Positions 49,707 to 60,300 of a DNA stretch of 64,000 nucleotides are shown in pieces. The notes beneath the pieces were generated by a model that was not told the DNA's origin, ran no database searches, and saw only the letters and a program-made list of their open reading frames with translations. Source of the DNA: Anaerolineae bacterium. Its GTDB lineage: Bacteria > Chloroflexota > Anaerolineae > Aggregatilineales > Phototrophicaceae. Position 1 is the first letter of the stretch, and each line of letters begins with the position of its first letter. The stretch covers positions 162,836 through 226,835 of the forward strand of contig JAJEFB010000004.1 in the NCBI GenBank assembly GCA_022820665.1, given 5' to 3'. A program made the translations under genes and the position numbers.

Positions 49707-50816
49707 ATGCGCACTGCACTGCTCGAATCTTATTACGGTGGCAGCCACAAAGCCTGGGCTGATGGCTACACGACATTCTCTGCCCATGAAATCGAGTTGA
49801 TCACGCTGCCCGCGCAATTCTGGAAATGGCGCATGCAAGGCGCCGCCATCAGTTTTGCCCGCCTGCTCCAATCAAAGCCCGACCTCATTCTGGCCTCGAG
49901 CATGATTGACCTTTCCATACTTCGCGCGCTGACCTATCGCCATCTGAGCGAAGTGCCGATCGCGCTTTACTTTCATGAAAACCAGCTATCCTATCCGCAA
50001 AATCGCCGACAGGGGCATGGCTGGCGCTACGGTTTCATAAACTACGTGAGCGCCTTGACCGCCGACAGCAATTACTTCAACAGCCCTTTCCACCTGCGAG
50101 ACTTTATGCAGCAACTGCCGCGACTGCTCAAGCATTTTGCCGACTACAACGAACTGGAAACCATCGAAAGCATCCGAGCCAAATCGCAAGTCTTGCCGCT
50201 GGGCATTGACTTGCGCCGCTTCGATCAATTCAAGGTCCGGCCTCGGCGAGTCGGCGCCCCTCTCATCGTCTGGAACCATCGCTGGGAAGAAGACAAAGAT
50301 CCCGACGCCTTTGTCCGAAGCTTGCTACAGCTTGCCGGCGAAGGCTTCGACTTTCGCATCGCCATAACCGGCGAGAGCTTCGGAGAGATGCCCGCAGCTT
50401 TCCAAAGTCTGCAACGTCAACTGCCCGATCGCATCGAGCAACTGGGATACCTTGGTTCCTTCGCCGATTATGCTGACCTCTTGTGGCGAGCCGATTATGT
50501 TGTTAGCACTGCCTGGCAGGAGTTTTTTGGCCTCTCAATCTGCGAGGCGATCTATTGCGACTGTATCCCGATCCTGCCGGACCGCCTCAATTATCCGGAC
50601 CTGCTGACGGAGGAACTGCGCGGACAATGCCTTTACACGCGTGATCGACTCACTGCCCAGTTGCGGAGCCACTTGCGCGGCGATATGCAAGTGAATCTGA
50701 CATCACTGCGGGCGAAAATCGCCGAATTCGACTGGCGCGTCATGGCGCCGCGCTACGATGAAAAATTGCATGCGCTGGCTATGAGTCATCGTGCTCGCCT
50801 GAATCGGCGCCATTAG
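49707..50816 (+). CDS. GTDC1/DUF3524-type glycosyltransferase (possible tRNA-queuosine mannosyltransferase)
   Basis: A 369-residue GT-B glycosyltransferase. The N-terminus [16 protein letters not shown], the middle [12 protein letters not shown] and the [11 protein letters not shown] segment match the DUF3524 (PF12038)/GTDC1 family closely. The animal enzyme adds mannose to queuosine in tRNA-Asp. The C-terminal half has the nucleotide-sugar region ([20 protein letters not shown]). Bacterial members may glycosylate Q-tRNA, but this has to be shown; the neighbours (rel, gyrA) do not help. The 3' end overlaps the convergent gyrA by 38 bp. Confidence 0.85.
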   Translation: MRTALLESYYGGSHKAWADGYTTFSAHEIELITLPAQFWKWRMQGAAISFARLLQSKPDLILASSMIDLSILRALTYRHLSEVPIALYFHENQLSYPQNRRQGHGWRYGFINYVSALTADSNYFNSPFHLRDFMQQLPRLLKHFADYNELETIESIRAKSQVLPLGIDLRRFDQFKVRPRRVGAPLIVWNHRWEEDKDPDAFVRSLLQLAGEGFDFRIAITGESFGEMPAAFQSLQRQLPDRIEQLGYLGSFADYADLLWRADYVVSTAWQEFFGLSICEAIYCDCIPILPDRLNYPDLLTEELRGQCLYTRDRLTAQLRSHLRGDMQVNLTSLRAKIAEFDWRVMAPRYDEKLHALAMSHRARLNRRH

Positions 50817-53436
50817 ATTGGTTGTGGGAATCATCCATTCCCACTTCGTCCGCTTTGTCCAAGAGTAACTCGATTTCTTCCAGAGACAATTCAAGCTGCA
50901 AGGGCGACAGGTCAACATCCGGCCGCAGATCTACGTCATTGCTTGACTGCTCCTCAATATCTTCGACAACCTCTACTTCGGCAGGACCATTGCGGTCGAC
51001 GGCAAAACCCTCTATTCGCTTGCGATATTCAACAACACCAACAATCTTTTCTTTCTCCCGCAAGGAGATTACCGGCTTAAAGCCAACTTGCCGTTCCGCG
51101 ACAGTCTTCGCCAGTCCTAAAGTCATATACTTGGCTTTATTCTTGTTGGTCAGAACCAGGATCTTGTCAAGCAATCGACCGACAGTGGCGGCGACAATTT
51201 GGCGCCCGCCCAACTCTCGCACCACAGAATAGCCTACGCCGCCTCGGCTCTGCAGCCGAAACTGATTCATTGGCGTCGTGATGGCAACACCGTCATCGGC
51301 AATATGCCAGGCAAACTTGTTTTCATACGCCAGGCTGGCGCCCACCACCCGATCACCCGAGTCCTTCAACTGTACGCCGCGAACGCCAATTGATGTCAAT
51401 CCGCTCGATCGTACATCAGTCTCACTGAACCGAATCGCGTAACCGTGCGCCGTAGTTAAAATCAACTCGTCCTCGCCGGTGCTACACAAGACGTTGACCA
51501 GCTTATCTCCTTTTGTCAGTTTCATCACGCTGAATTCGTAAGACACCATGCCCGGCAACTCATCCAAGCGCAGGCGTTTGACTTGCCCCAGGGCAGTGAC
51601 AAAACACAAATAACCCGCGCTCAAACCCGTTGGCAGACATTGGAAAGAAACAATTTTCCGCTTGGGGGTGAGGTCGGACAAATCGCTAAATCGGACGCCG
51701 TCGGATGCATTCTCGGCTTGAGGTATCTGCTGCACAGGGATTGTGGCGCAACCTCCGTTACTGGTGAAGAGGTGCAGTATTTGCCCAGTTGTGGCGTGTT
51801 GCAGCAGGCTCGGCGGAACTTTCGTTGCAGAAGTAATTCGGGGTGGCTCATCGAGCGGCGTCCGCGCCAAATGCCCTCGGGTACTGAACATGACCACCGT
51901 CTTCTCTTCTGGTATCGAGAAGTCTTGCAGTCTGAAAGCAGAGGCTTCGCCTTCGACAATCGTACTGCGGCGACGGTCTCCATGCGTTTCTGCTGCTTCT
52001 TTTAGCCCTTCGGAAATGTGCATTCGCTGTTTCTGAGGGCTGGCCAAGAGCGCCTCCAGAGACGCGATGAGTTTCAAGGTTTCCCGATGCTCCTGCCGGA
52101 TCTTCCGAATCTCCAGCGACGCCAGGCGCCGCAATGGCATATCCAATATCGCCCCCGCCTGAATCTCGGTCACCTTGAAGTTTTTGACCAGATTGTTCCT
52201 GGCGGTCTCGACATTGCGCGATTTGCGAATGGTCTGAATCACCGCCTCCAGATTGTCCAGCGCAACGATTAGCCCTTCCAGCACATGAGCCCGCTCCCGC
52301 GCGCGCGCTAGATCAAAGCGGCTGCGGCGTTGAACCACCTCCAGTCGATGTTCCAAATAGACGCGCAGCGCTTGCTTCAGGTTAAGCAAGCGCGGCTGCC
52401 CATCGACCAGCGCCAACATGATAATGCCAAATGTTGACTGCAGCGGCGTCAACTTGAAAAGCGCAGCCAAGACTTCTTTGACATCAGCGCCGCGCTGCAA
52501 CTCGATCACCAGGCGCACCGTATTCTGCCGGTCAGACTCATCCCGCAAATCCGCAAGTCCATCCAGTTTGCCCGAGCTTACAAGCGCTGCGATTCGTTCG
52601 ATCAGCGTGGTTTTGTTGGTCTGATAGGGCAATTCGCTGACGATTACGCGAGATTTGCCACGCCCCATATCTTCGACATGCACCTTCGCCCGCAAGGTGA
52701 TCTTGCCCCGACCAGTCGCAAAAGCCGTGCGAAGCATATCCTCGTCGCCGCGCATCTTGTAAATGACGCCGCCCGTTGGGAAATCCGGTCCCCGAACGAA
52801 GCGCATGATTTCGTCGACGTCTATGTCGTCAAAGCGTTCCCACTGGTTCAATATATGAACAAGCGCGTCGCAAATCTCTCCCAGGTTGTGCGGCGGAATG
52901 TTTGTGGACATGCCAACCGCGATTCCCGACGCGCCGTTCACCAGCAGGTTTGGCAATACCGCCGGCAATACCGCCGGCTCGTCAAGCGTGCCGTCAAAGT
53001 TCTCGACAAAATCGACCGTTTCCTTGTTGATATCAACCAGCAATTGACTGCCAAAGCTAGCCATTCTGGCCTCGGTGTAGCGCATCGCCGCGGCGCTGTC
53101 GCCGTCAATACTGCCGAAGTTCCCCTGGCCGTCAATCAGCATGTAGCGCATGGAGAAGTCCTGCGCCATACGCACCATCGTTTCGTAGACCGCCGTATCG
53201 CCGTGAGGATGATATTTGCCCAATACCTCGCCGACGATCCGCGCGCTCTTCTTGTGCGCCCCGCGCGGGTTCATCCCCATATCGTGCATTGCATACAAGA
53301 TCCGGCGATGCACAGGTTTCAAGCCATCACGAGCGTCGGGCAGCGCCCGGGACACGATGACACTCATCGCATAGCTCAAATAAGCGTCGCGCATCTCGCG
53401 CTCAATATTAACTTGATGAATGGCTCGATCGGTCAT
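50779..53436 (-). CDS. gyrA: DNA gyrase subunit A
   Basis: An 885-residue type IIA topoisomerase subunit. The catalytic tyrosine is Tyr120 ([12 protein letters not shown]). The quinolone-region sequence is [12 protein letters not shown] (Thr and Glu where E. coli has Ser83 and Asp87). The C-terminal beta-pinwheel follows, but the GyrA box is degenerate: LQSRGGVG instead of QRRGGKG. ParC is a less likely alternative; no parE or gyrB is adjacent. The last ~65 residues form a very acidic tail. ATG 53436 follows GAGGA, and a good promoter lies at 53580-53609. Confidence 0.9.
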   Translation of the reverse strand: MTDRAIHQVNIEREMRDAYLSYAMSVIVSRALPDARDGLKPVHRRILYAMHDMGMNPRGAHKKSARIVGEVLGKYHPHGDTAVYETMVRMAQDFSMRYMLIDGQGNFGSIDGDSAAAMRYTEARMASFGSQLLVDINKETVDFVENFDGTLDEPAVLPAVLPNLLVNGASGIAVGMSTNIPPHNLGEICDALVHILNQWERFDDIDVDEIMRFVRGPDFPTGGVIYKMRGDEDMLRTAFATGRGKITLRAKVHVEDMGRGKSRVIVSELPYQTNKTTLIERIAALVSSGKLDGLADLRDESDRQNTVRLVIELQRGADVKEVLAALFKLTPLQSTFGIIMLALVDGQPRLLNLKQALRVYLEHRLEVVQRRSRFDLARARERAHVLEGLIVALDNLEAVIQTIRKSRNVETARNNLVKNFKVTEIQAGAILDMPLRRLASLEIRKIRQEHRETLKLIASLEALLASPQKQRMHISEGLKEAAETHGDRRRSTIVEGEASAFRLQDFSIPEEKTVVMFSTRGHLARTPLDEPPRITSATKVPPSLLQHATTGQILHLFTSNGGCATIPVQQIPQAENASDGVRFSDLSDLTPKRKIVSFQCLPTGLSAGYLCFVTALGQVKRLRLDELPGMVSYEFSVMKLTKGDKLVNVLCSTGEDELILTTAHGYAIRFSETDVRSSGLTSIGVRGVQLKDSGDRVVGASLAYENKFAWHIADDGVAITTPMNQFRLQSRGGVGYSVVRELGGRQIVAATVGRLLDKILVLTNKNKAKYMTLGLAKTVAERQVGFKPVISLREKEKIVGVVEYRKRIEGFAVDRNGPAEVEVVEDIEEQSSNDVDLRPDVDLSPLQLELSLEEIELLLDKADEVGMDDSHNQSNGADSGEHDDS

Positions 53437-53579
53437 GAACCGTCCTCAATGGCTTGATGATGTTTCCAACAGGGGTCCGTTGCTTTTTTGCCGAGCCGTC
53501 GCGCCAAAGACCGCTCTTCCAGGCAAACGGCTCCCCGGCAATTAGGCAAGCTGGCCATATCCCGCAACTTTACTTGCCC

Positions 53580-53609
53580 ATTGTAGAATGTAATCTGACA
53601 AAGTGTCAA
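53580..53609 (-). promoter_or_regulatory. gyrA: gyrA promoter
   Basis: On the minus strand a perfect TTGACA (53604-53609) and TACAAT (53580-53585) are spaced by 18 bp. The transcript would have a leader of about 135 nt before the gyrA ATG; inside it GAGCCGT (53493-53499) can pair with ACGGCTC (53527-53533). Confidence 0.75.
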
Positions 53610-53711
53610 ATTGCAGAGCGAATCTGTTTCGCGGCGAGTTTGCGCGATGCTCAAACCATCTTAATCCAATCCAGAATGGCGAGCGCTATCTCGCTATGGT
53701 AGACTTTTTCC

Positions 53712-55199
53712 ATGCCACGTAGAAGCATCCTGCGTCCCTCCCTCGCCGCCTTTGTCCTCTGTGCGCTCGCCCTTGCCAGCTGCGCCGGCCAAGCGTCCGA
53801 ACCGACTATTGCAGTTGCCCCGGAAGTAAAACTTGTAGCGGCGCTCACGCAGGTCATCGCGACGCCCGCCGTTCAGGAACTTGTTGAATTGCCAGACGTT
53901 GCCGGGCGACAGCTACCAACTCTGGATGCTGATGCGCCCGATCTCCCGACTCTCACTGCCGAAGTCGTCTCTAGTCCGCAGCGAGCCGCAACCGGACGCA
54001 GGATAGGCGCGATCATTGACGCGGACTATCAAATGCCGCCAACCAGCACAGCGCGCCCGACGGACTTCGGGGCGGAAACCCAGCCGGATTTGCAGTCTCC
54101 GCAGCCGCGGATCGACATAACTACGCCCCTGCCCCTCGATGACATCCGCCTGGACGGCAGCAGGATGGGAATCCAGGTTCATTACAATTTTGATGTCGCC
54201 GGTTGGGACCGAACCTTGCAACAGATCGCCGCGCTGCGCATGGGTTGGATCAAATTGCAAGCCTCTTGGGAGTGGATGCAGCCCGACTTTGCGGGTCAAT
54301 TCGAAGCGAATTTCCGCCTCTTCCAATTGCATGTGCAAGAAGCCGACAAGCGCGGCAACAAAGTCATGCTCAGCATCGCCAAAGCCCCGGACTGGGCGCG
54401 AAACGTCAACCGCAACGAAGACGGTCCCCCCGACGATCTCAACCAACTCGCCGCCTTCGTGGGCTTGCTGCTGGAAAAACTCGGACCCTATATTGATGCC
54501 ATAGAAATCTGGAACGAACCAAACCTCAAGCGAGAATGGACCGGCCAAGCCGCTTTCGATGGCGCCGGTTATATGGAGTTGTTCCGGGTTGGCTACGATG
54601 CCATCCGCACCTACTCGCCCAACATCACGGTCATAACCGCCGGGCTGGCGCCAACCGGCAACTCGCAGAACATCTCGGTCAACGATCGCAGCTTCTTGCG
54701 CCAAATGTACCAGGCCGGTTTAGCGGACTACCCGGATGTGGTCATCGGCATTCATCCATATAGTTGGGGGAATCCGCCGGACTTCGTCTGCTGCAACAAC
54801 GTCGATGGCCAGGGCTGGGACGACCAGCCGCAGTTTTTCTTTTCGCAAAATATCCGTGACTATAGCGAAATCATCCGGGCCAATGGACACGACGCCGAGA
54901 TGTGGGCCACCGAGTTCGGCTGGGCCACCTGGGAAGGATATCCCACCGACGCGCCCGATCCCTGGATGTATTACAATTCAGCGCTCAATCAACGCGACTA
55001 CACCTTGCGCGCCTTCCAAATCGCCCAGTCCCGCAGTGATATCGGCGTCATGATCTTATGGAATCTGAGTTTTGCCGAAGAACTGACCATCATTGACCGT
55101 AGCGAACTGGCGGGTTACAGCCTGCTCTATCCTTCATTCAATGGCGACAACCACAAACGCGAGCGCCCGCTTTACCGCGCTTTGGCCAATCGACCATAG
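53712..55199 (+). CDS. Secreted lipoprotein with glycoside-hydrolase-like TIM barrel
   Basis: A 495-residue lipoprotein: a hydrophobic signal ending in the lipobox L-A-S-C24, then a Thr/Pro-rich low-complexity linker (25-145), then a TIM-barrel domain similar to clan A glycosidases (GH39/GH5-like). Candidate acid/base is Glu269 in IEIWNEPNLKREW and candidate nucleophile is Glu401 in MWATEFGWATW. These motifs sit at the normal ends of strands 4 and 7. Many such proteins bind or cut beta-linked polysaccharide, but the target is unknown. It is followed 9 bp later by a membrane glycosyltransferase gene. Confidence 0.8.
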   Translation: MPRRSILRPSLAAFVLCALALASCAGQASEPTIAVAPEVKLVAALTQVIATPAVQELVELPDVAGRQLPTLDADAPDLPTLTAEVVSSPQRAATGRRIGAIIDADYQMPPTSTARPTDFGAETQPDLQSPQPRIDITTPLPLDDIRLDGSRMGIQVHYNFDVAGWDRTLQQIAALRMGWIKLQASWEWMQPDFAGQFEANFRLFQLHVQEADKRGNKVMLSIAKAPDWARNVNRNEDGPPDDLNQLAAFVGLLLEKLGPYIDAIEIWNEPNLKREWTGQAAFDGAGYMELFRVGYDAIRTYSPNITVITAGLAPTGNSQNISVNDRSFLRQMYQAGLADYPDVVIGIHPYSWGNPPDFVCCNNVDGQGWDDQPQFFFSQNIRDYSEIIRANGHDAEMWATEFGWATWEGYPTDAPDPWMYYNSALNQRDYTLRAFQIAQSRSDIGVMILWNLSFAEELTIIDRSELAGYSLLYPSFNGDNHKRERPLYRALANRP

Positions 55200-55208
55200 G
55201 CTGGCTTG

Positions 55209-57260
55209 ATGCAGTCTCGCTATCAGATATCCGTCGGCGTCCTGATCCTGTTGATCGCATCCTTTCTGCGGCTCTGGATGTACGGCGAATTGCCGCCAGG
55301 ACTTCAACACGATGAGATCTTCAATGCCGAGGACGCCATACGACTCGTCGATGAAGGCGATTTCCGCGTATTCTATGAGTCGAATCAAGGGCGCGAAGGA
55401 GCCTTTATCTGGCTGCTTGGCTTGTTCTACCTCCTGTTCGGAATCAATTCTCTCATGATCAAGTTTCCCGCATTTGTCTGCGGATTGTTCACGGTCGCCC
55501 TTATGTACAGGTTCGGCTCGCAGAACTATTCTCGCCTCGTGGGATTTGTCGCCAGCGCCATGACAGCCGTCTCGTTTTGGGCGATATTCACATCGAGGGT
55601 CGGCCTGCGAGCGGTTATGCTGCCAGTGATTGTGCTCCTTGTGCTAATCGGTTTGTCAAGCATACTCCGCGCGCGCAGGGCTCCCGATAAACGGCGTTCA
55701 GCCCTAATGACCGGGGTAGCTCTGGGTTTTGCCTTCTACACCTACACGGCGTCGCTGGCGCTGGTCCCCGCTTACTGTTTATTTGTGGCGATAATTGCCA
55801 TCTGCAATCGCAGCTTAATTCGGCGCGTCTGGCTCGAATTAATCCTGGTGGCTATCCTTGCCTTTGTGACTGCCTTGCCAATGGCATACATCGTTTTGCA
55901 CGGGCAAAGCTTGAGACGCGCTGAAGGAATCGCTCAACCGATGCGCCTGGCGATGGACGGTAATCCGGAACAACTGCTTGACAATGCCAAGAAGCTGATT
56001 GGCATGCCTGCATTTGTCGGCGATCCTCTTTGGAGATACAATGTCGCCGGGCGTCCGCTGTTCTTGCTCCCGATCGGCTTGCTGGTCTATTTTGGTCTGG
56101 CAGCGGCTCTCGTCCGCGCGCGGCAGTCGCCCCTTAATGCTTTCCTCATCGGTCTGTTGCTCTTTGGGTTGCTCCCAAGCCTGTTGACGATCCGGGCGCC
56201 ATCTTTCCTTCGTTCCATCGCCACTCTGCCCAGCGTCATGCTATTCGTCGGCATCGCCGTTTCGCAATTCTACATGCTGTTCAAAAGGCGGCCATATCTT
56301 GGCTGGTCCTTGGGAATCCTGTCCGTAGCGTTCACGTGTATCGCCGATTATCAAGCCTACTTCGTTGAATGGACAACATCGTCGAGAACCGAATTGCCGT
56401 TTCACTATTTCGGCGAACAAGAAAGGCTACCGTACAGAATCTATCGCAATGACCTGCGGATACTGGCGCGCTATCTGCGAGACAGCGATGAAGAGATCGT
56501 ATTTGTATCCGTCCCGAACCAGGAACTTGACCCGCTCGTCTATAAATACGCTAACGGACCGTCAGCAGAAGAATTGCATGTGGTTTGGTTTGATGGTCTG
56601 TTCAATATCGTCCTTAGCCCACAGCCGACGCAATTATTTGTTTCCCCCCTGTCGCCAATTAACTCAAAACATGCGCACTGGTTGGAAGAGCAATTCGGGA
56701 CGGAAAACATTGGACGGATCCTGCGCGAGGACGGTCATCTCGCCTTTGAGATTTATCAACTAGGCAATCGTTCGGAATATCTGACGGAAGCCTTGGCATC
56801 GGCTTCCGCGCATCCAGTCTATATCGAAAGCGAAGCGGGATCCCTTTTAATGTCGCTGCCCGCCCAATTTGGCGACTTGCTGAGATTGCATGGCATAGAA
56901 CTGTCGAGACAAGCCGTCTACGGCGAGAACGATGGCATCAACATCCAACTCTATTTCGAAGCTCTGGGATCTACCGACGCCAGCATCCAAATCTTTATGC
57001 ACTTGGTCGATCAAGCTGGCGCGGTGTTTGCGCAACGCGACTATCTAGGTGTATCGCCTAAACATTGGCATCCGGGACTGGTCTTTATGCAAGACCACTT
57101 TGTGCCCTTCTTCGACCGGATTGAAGCGGGTGAGTACATTTTGAAGCTTGGCATTTACGACTGGCGCAGCGGTATGCGGATACCAGTCGTCGATGGCGCA
57201 AATCAGCCGATCGCGGACAGCCTCCATGTCGCCAAGATAGAAATCCGCGATCGACCCTAA
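55209..57260 (+). CDS. Membrane glycosyltransferase, GT-C (PMT/ArnT-like)
   Basis: A 683-residue protein: about 10-12 membrane helices in the first ~400 residues, then a soluble C-terminal domain. The first loop contains the acidic motif LQHDEIFNAEDA, typical of GT-C enzymes that use polyprenyl-phosphate sugars, and the GREGAFIWLLGLFYLLFGIN segment is family-like. The last ~200 residues form a separate beta-rich domain. It may modify proteins or surface glycans outside the membrane. It is convergent with rpoC, and a shared terminator lies between them. Start ATG 55209; a TTG three bases upstream is less likely. Confidence 0.82.
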   Translation: MQSRYQISVGVLILLIASFLRLWMYGELPPGLQHDEIFNAEDAIRLVDEGDFRVFYESNQGREGAFIWLLGLFYLLFGINSLMIKFPAFVCGLFTVALMYRFGSQNYSRLVGFVASAMTAVSFWAIFTSRVGLRAVMLPVIVLLVLIGLSSILRARRAPDKRRSALMTGVALGFAFYTYTASLALVPAYCLFVAIIAICNRSLIRRVWLELILVAILAFVTALPMAYIVLHGQSLRRAEGIAQPMRLAMDGNPEQLLDNAKKLIGMPAFVGDPLWRYNVAGRPLFLLPIGLLVYFGLAAALVRARQSPLNAFLIGLLLFGLLPSLLTIRAPSFLRSIATLPSVMLFVGIAVSQFYMLFKRRPYLGWSLGILSVAFTCIADYQAYFVEWTTSSRTELPFHYFGEQERLPYRIYRNDLRILARYLRDSDEEIVFVSVPNQELDPLVYKYANGPSAEELHVVWFDGLFNIVLSPQPTQLFVSPLSPINSKHAHWLEEQFGTENIGRILREDGHLAFEIYQLGNRSEYLTEALASASAHPVYIESEAGSLLMSLPAQFGDLLRLHGIELSRQAVYGENDGINIQLYFEALGSTDASIQIFMHLVDQAGAVFAQRDYLGVSPKHWHPGLVFMQDHFVPFFDRIEAGEYILKLGIYDWRSGMRIPVVDGANQPIADSLHVAKIEIRDRP

Positions 57261-57264
57261 AATA

Positions 57265-57295
57265 CGCGCGAGGACATCAAGCGACGCCTCGCGCG
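57265..57295. terminator. Bidirectional terminator between the GT-C gene and rpoC
   Basis: CGCGCGAGG (57265-57273) pairs perfectly with CCTCGCGCG (57287-57295). It is followed by ATTTTAT on the plus strand and by TATTTTA on the minus strand, so it can stop transcription from both sides. Confidence 0.9.
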
Positions 57296-57313
57296 ATTTT
57301 ATGGCGCTTGCGC

Positions 57314-60300
57314 CTAGAGTTCGCTCAGCATATTCTCGAAGTCGTCTTGATCGCTCAGATCGTCGAAGTCAAGCGCTCCCTGAGCCTCCAGCGTGACCGA
57401 CGGCGCGACAGCCTCGCGATCCTGATAGGCATGGAATCCGGTGCCGGCCGGAATCAGCTTGCCGATGATCACGTTCTCCTTTAGCCCGTGCAAGGGGTCG
57501 ACCTGCCCTTCGATAGCGGCGCCGGCCAGCACCTTGATCGTATGCTGGAAACTTGCCGCCGACAGGTAGCTCTCGGTACTCAGCGCCGCTTTGGTGATGC
57601 CCAGAAGAATGGGCGTGCCCGCGCAAGGTTCCCGGTCCTCGGCAATGAGAGACTCGTTGATCTCCAGCAGTTTCAGCCGGTCGATCAACTCGCCGGGCAG
57701 CAGGTCGCTGTCGCCGCTCTTGGTGATCTGGACCTTGCACATCATCTTGCGGATGACCGTCTCGAAGTGCTTGTCGGCGATGTTCACGCCTTGGCTGCGA
57801 TACACTTCCTGTATCTCGCCCAACAAGTACATTTGCGTCGCGTCCGGGCCCAATACCCGCAAGATGCTATGCGGGTTCCTGGGTCCTTCCGTGAGTTGTT
57901 CGCCAAGCCCCACGGTCATCCCATCATAGATATTCTTGCGCAGGCGGGCGTTTGCGGGAATCTCGTACTCCTGTTCATCACGCCGCTCATCGCGGATATA
58001 AACCGTATCGTCCTCGATATGCACCTTGCCTGCCAGCGCTGCCTTTATCTCCGCGTCGCCATTCTTCGCCACTGTGACGCCCACTGCAATTTCCTTGCCA
58101 TCATCGACACAGATTTCCCAACCTTCCGGCACCACATGAATCTCGTTCTGCACCTCGCTGTCGATGACCGTGGCGATGCGCACATGATCCTCGCGTTCGG
58201 TCAAGCGCAGAATTCCCCCAATAGCGGTCATTACCGCTTCGCCCTTTGGCTTCCGACGCGCCTCGAAAAGTTCTTCAACCCGCGGCAGACCGCTGGTAAT
58301 GTCCGTTGTTTCCGCCGTGCCGCCGCTGTGAAAAGTGCGCAGCGTTAGCTGCGTACCGGGCTCGCCAATAGATTGGGCCGCGATAATCCCTACCGCCGAC
58401 CCGATACCGACCATATCGCCCGTACCCAAGTCGCGACCGTAACACAGCGCGCAAACGCCGTGTATCAAATCACAGGTCAATGGACTGCGGACGGCTATCT
58501 CGTTTACGTCTCTGAGATATTTGTCAGTGATATCCAAAGTAGGATCCTTTACCTGCACTTCTGGATTGCTCGAGTGAAACCCTTCTTCGAAATCATTGGA
58601 AATCGAGCGGTAGACGTATGTCCAGTTTCCTTCGAGATGATCCTCCAGCTTCTCGGCAGTTCGAGGGTCATACAGATCACTTTCTGTCTTATGTTCGGTA
58701 TTCCCTTTCAATTCGTAGGTCATTAACGAACGTATGCGGAGAGGGAGAGACTCATTGACGGACCTAGCGATGAGATCTTCTTTCTTCACTAGCGGTTTGC
58801 CAGTTTCCGGATGATATGCATCGTACTTAGCAAATCGACCAATGCGTAGATCAAGCGCAAACTGTTCTAGTGGTTTAAGTTGCTCATCAATGAGATCATC
58901 TTGCTTTACCAGTAGGTTGCCCGAATTTGGATCATACGCACTTTGCATTGCATAATGCTTCTCGTAGACTTCAGGCTCATACTTATCCAATGACCTAAGC
59001 TGGTTCTCAATCAGATCTCCGTTGCTTATCAGTTGAGAGCCAGAATTCGGGTCAAACACATCATACTTCGCAAATTGCCCGACATGGACTTCAAGTCCAA
59101 ACTGATCCAAGTGCTGAAGCTGGTTTTCGATCAGTTCACCTTGCTTGACCAACTGAGTGCCAGAATTCGGGTCATATACATCGTGCCTAGCAAAGTATCC
59201 GTCATGGACTATAAGCTCAAACTGATCCAAGTGCTCAAGCTGGTTTTCGATCAGTTCACCTTGCTTGACCAACTGAGTACCAGAATTCGGATCATACACA
59301 TCATGCTTCGCGAAGCATTCGACGCGGACTTCACCCTCAATATGGTCGGTAGGTTGAGGTTGATCGACTAACAGTTCGTCTTCCTGCACCGTTTTTTCAC
59401 CTGTGTCCGCGTCAGATATTTCGCGCAACCCATGATGCATGACTTGTGCTTCAAGCAATTTCTCCAGAGCATTCTTCACGCTTTCGGCAAAGTCCGCGCC
59501 ATCTTCTTCGATACACTTACCTTCCTCCGCTAACCGTTCGCCAGTTTGCGGGTCATACACATCATGTTTCACATAATGACCCTCTCTTGAATTGAACAAT
59601 TCTTGCAGAGAAGACTTCACGCGTTCGGCGAAGTCTGCGCCATCTTCCACGATGCTCTTGCATTCTTCCGCTAACCTTTCGCCAGTTTGCGGATCATACA
59701 CATCATGTTTCACATAATGACCCTCTCTTGAATTGAGCAATTCTTGCAGAGAAGACTTGACCCTTTCCGTGAAGTTTGCGCTATCTTCCTTGATACAAAT
59801 GTCTGCTTTCGCAAGCTCCGCTCCAGTTTTCGGATCAAATACATCTTTGCGGACGAAATACTCAACATGTACATTGAGCGCTTCTCGACGAGACGATTCG
59901 AACCGCTTAGAGAATTCAGCGCCATTTCTCTTATTTATGCGTTTTCCCGCCTTAACTAATCTCATTCCAGTCTTCGGGTCATATATATCCTTTTCAACAT
60001 AGTGACCGTTTTGGAACTGGAGTACCCTAGAAAGGGATGACAGAACCTGATTGGCAATTCCTTTGGCAGTTGCATCGCGATCTCCACCAATTGACTTGTC
60101 TCGTTCAGCCAACTTTTCGCGAGATTCAGGATCGTATACGTCGTGCGCCCATCGATTTGTCACAGTGAATTTGGGAACCCATGCAGGGAGATTTTCAATC
60201 TCGTCAATCACTTCTTCTTCGGTTAACTCATCGAAGGACTCTCCAGCGACAAATTCATCACCGATGCCACTGATAAGCTCGTTCCTCGACAATAGCAGCC

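Noticed and set aside
53490..53540. Intrinsic terminator upstream of gyrA
   Set aside because: The long-loop GAGCCGT/ACGGCTC stem has no T-tract on the strand that would need it; at best it is leader structure.
59885..59905. A possible tRNA T-arm (GATTCGAAC)
   Set aside because: It lies in the rpoC frame and no cloverleaf can be built around it.
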